Source of the DNA: Luidia sarsii
Lineage: Eukaryota > Echinodermata > Asteroidea > Paxillosida > Luidiidae
Reading direction: 5' to 3'
Assembly: GCA_949987565.1 (NCBI GenBank)
Contig: OX465114.1
Span: forward strand, 7,532,933-7,596,932
Length of the DNA: 64,000 nt
Positions 63,745 to 64,000 of the stretch are shown here, one piece after another. Position numbers and translations under genes: made by a program. The notes under the pieces are model-generated. The model was given only the letters and a program-made list of their open reading frames with translations. It was not told where the DNA came from and did not search any database. Numbering within the stretch: position 1 is the first letter of the stretch; each line of letters starts with the position of its first letter.

Positions 63745-63885
63745 CCGAGTAACTTGGACCCGACAAGTCACCCTTTTTTATCGAATTTTGAAATGTTGAG
63801 TTTCGGGTGACCGTTTCACCCGAAACTCAAAATTTCAAAATTCGATAAAAAAGGGTGACTTGTCGGGTCCAAGTTACTCGGACTA
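63741..63885. mobile_element. Near-perfect 70-bp-arm palindrome, probable foldback/MITE-like element
   Basis: Bases 63741-63810 pair with 63816-63885 around a 5-base loop (CCGTT), with a single mismatch (63795 G against 63831 A). The arms begin TAGTCCGAGTAACTTGG and contain a CCCTTTTTTATCG tract. There is no coding capacity. Long inverted arms, small size and no coding capacity fit a non-autonomous foldback or MITE-type element. No target-site duplication can be separated from the simple repeats on both sides, so the superfamily cannot be named. A recent inverted duplication is the alternative. Confidence 0.6.
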
Positions 63886-63935
63886 CACTACTACTAAGTA
63901 CTAGTACTACTAATAGTACTAGTACTAGTACTATC
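63885..63935. repeat. CTAGTA-type microsatellite, right flank of the palindrome
   Basis: Interrupted ACTACTAAGTACTAGT-type repeats follow the right arm directly and end before ATCATGATAG. The motif is self-complementary (ACTAGT), so the two flanks extend the inverted symmetry imperfectly. Confidence 0.85.
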
Positions 63936-64000
63936 ATGATAGCCGTTGATTCGGTGCATTGCAGTGTGCACTCCTTTTCACAATGCAACTTATAGATATT
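63936..64000. other. Unannotated right end of the window
   Basis: Sixty-five bases of unique DNA after the microsatellite. I see no gene, repeat or signal that can be supported. Confidence 0.6.

Noticed and set aside
63741..63885. Rho-independent terminator
   Set aside because: Arms of 70 bp are far longer than terminator stems, and no T-run follows the hairpin.

Overview
This looks like eukaryotic, probably metazoan, genomic DNA rather than a gene-bearing prokaryotic segment. About 97% of the window (1-62330) is one uninterrupted head-to-tail satellite array with a 231-bp monomer: 269 complete copies and a 150-bp truncated 270th. The array is already running at base 1, so its left end is outside the window. 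Monomers differ at a limited set of recurring sites. Some carry one extra base, usually one more T in a pyrimidine tract, and the reading phase drifts by 41 bases across the array. I cannot name the species or match the monomer to a named satellite family.

The array has layered higher-order structure. Blocks of 4, 5, 6, 7, 8, 14 and about 21 monomers are duplicated, some adjacent and some several kb apart. The main layer is a super-repeat of 21 monomers (4855 bp) at 19244, with full, shortened or gapped copies starting near 15084, 24099, 25486, 28723 and 34965. Near the right end, an 8-monomer unit of 1849 bp occurs three times in a row (50916-56462), followed by a 14-monomer unit (56463-59698 and 59699-61778). 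This is what repeated unequal exchange or block amplification would leave.

Most monomers contain a 60-codon minus-strand open frame. I do not call it a gene: it opens with TTG rather than ATG, about 28% of monomers break it, and the copies differ by many replacement changes. Two local signals recur in the monomer: a plus-strand 3' splice-site look-alike (branch-like TATTAAC, pyrimidine tract, CAG) and a short GGCCTG/CAGGYC hairpin.

At 62330/62331 the array stops abruptly and single-copy DNA begins. Just after the junction is a short, basic, coding-like frame (62319-62429) followed by AATAAA and a GT-rich stretch, which resembles the end of a plus-strand gene. Next comes about 400 bp of noncoding DNA with CCAAT-type, CArG and octamer motifs, then a 123-codon acidic open frame (62846-63217) containing a 33-bp-arm inverted repeat. 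The window ends with a near-perfect 70-bp-arm palindrome (63741-63885) set between CTAGTA-type microsatellites, probably a foldback or MITE-like element.
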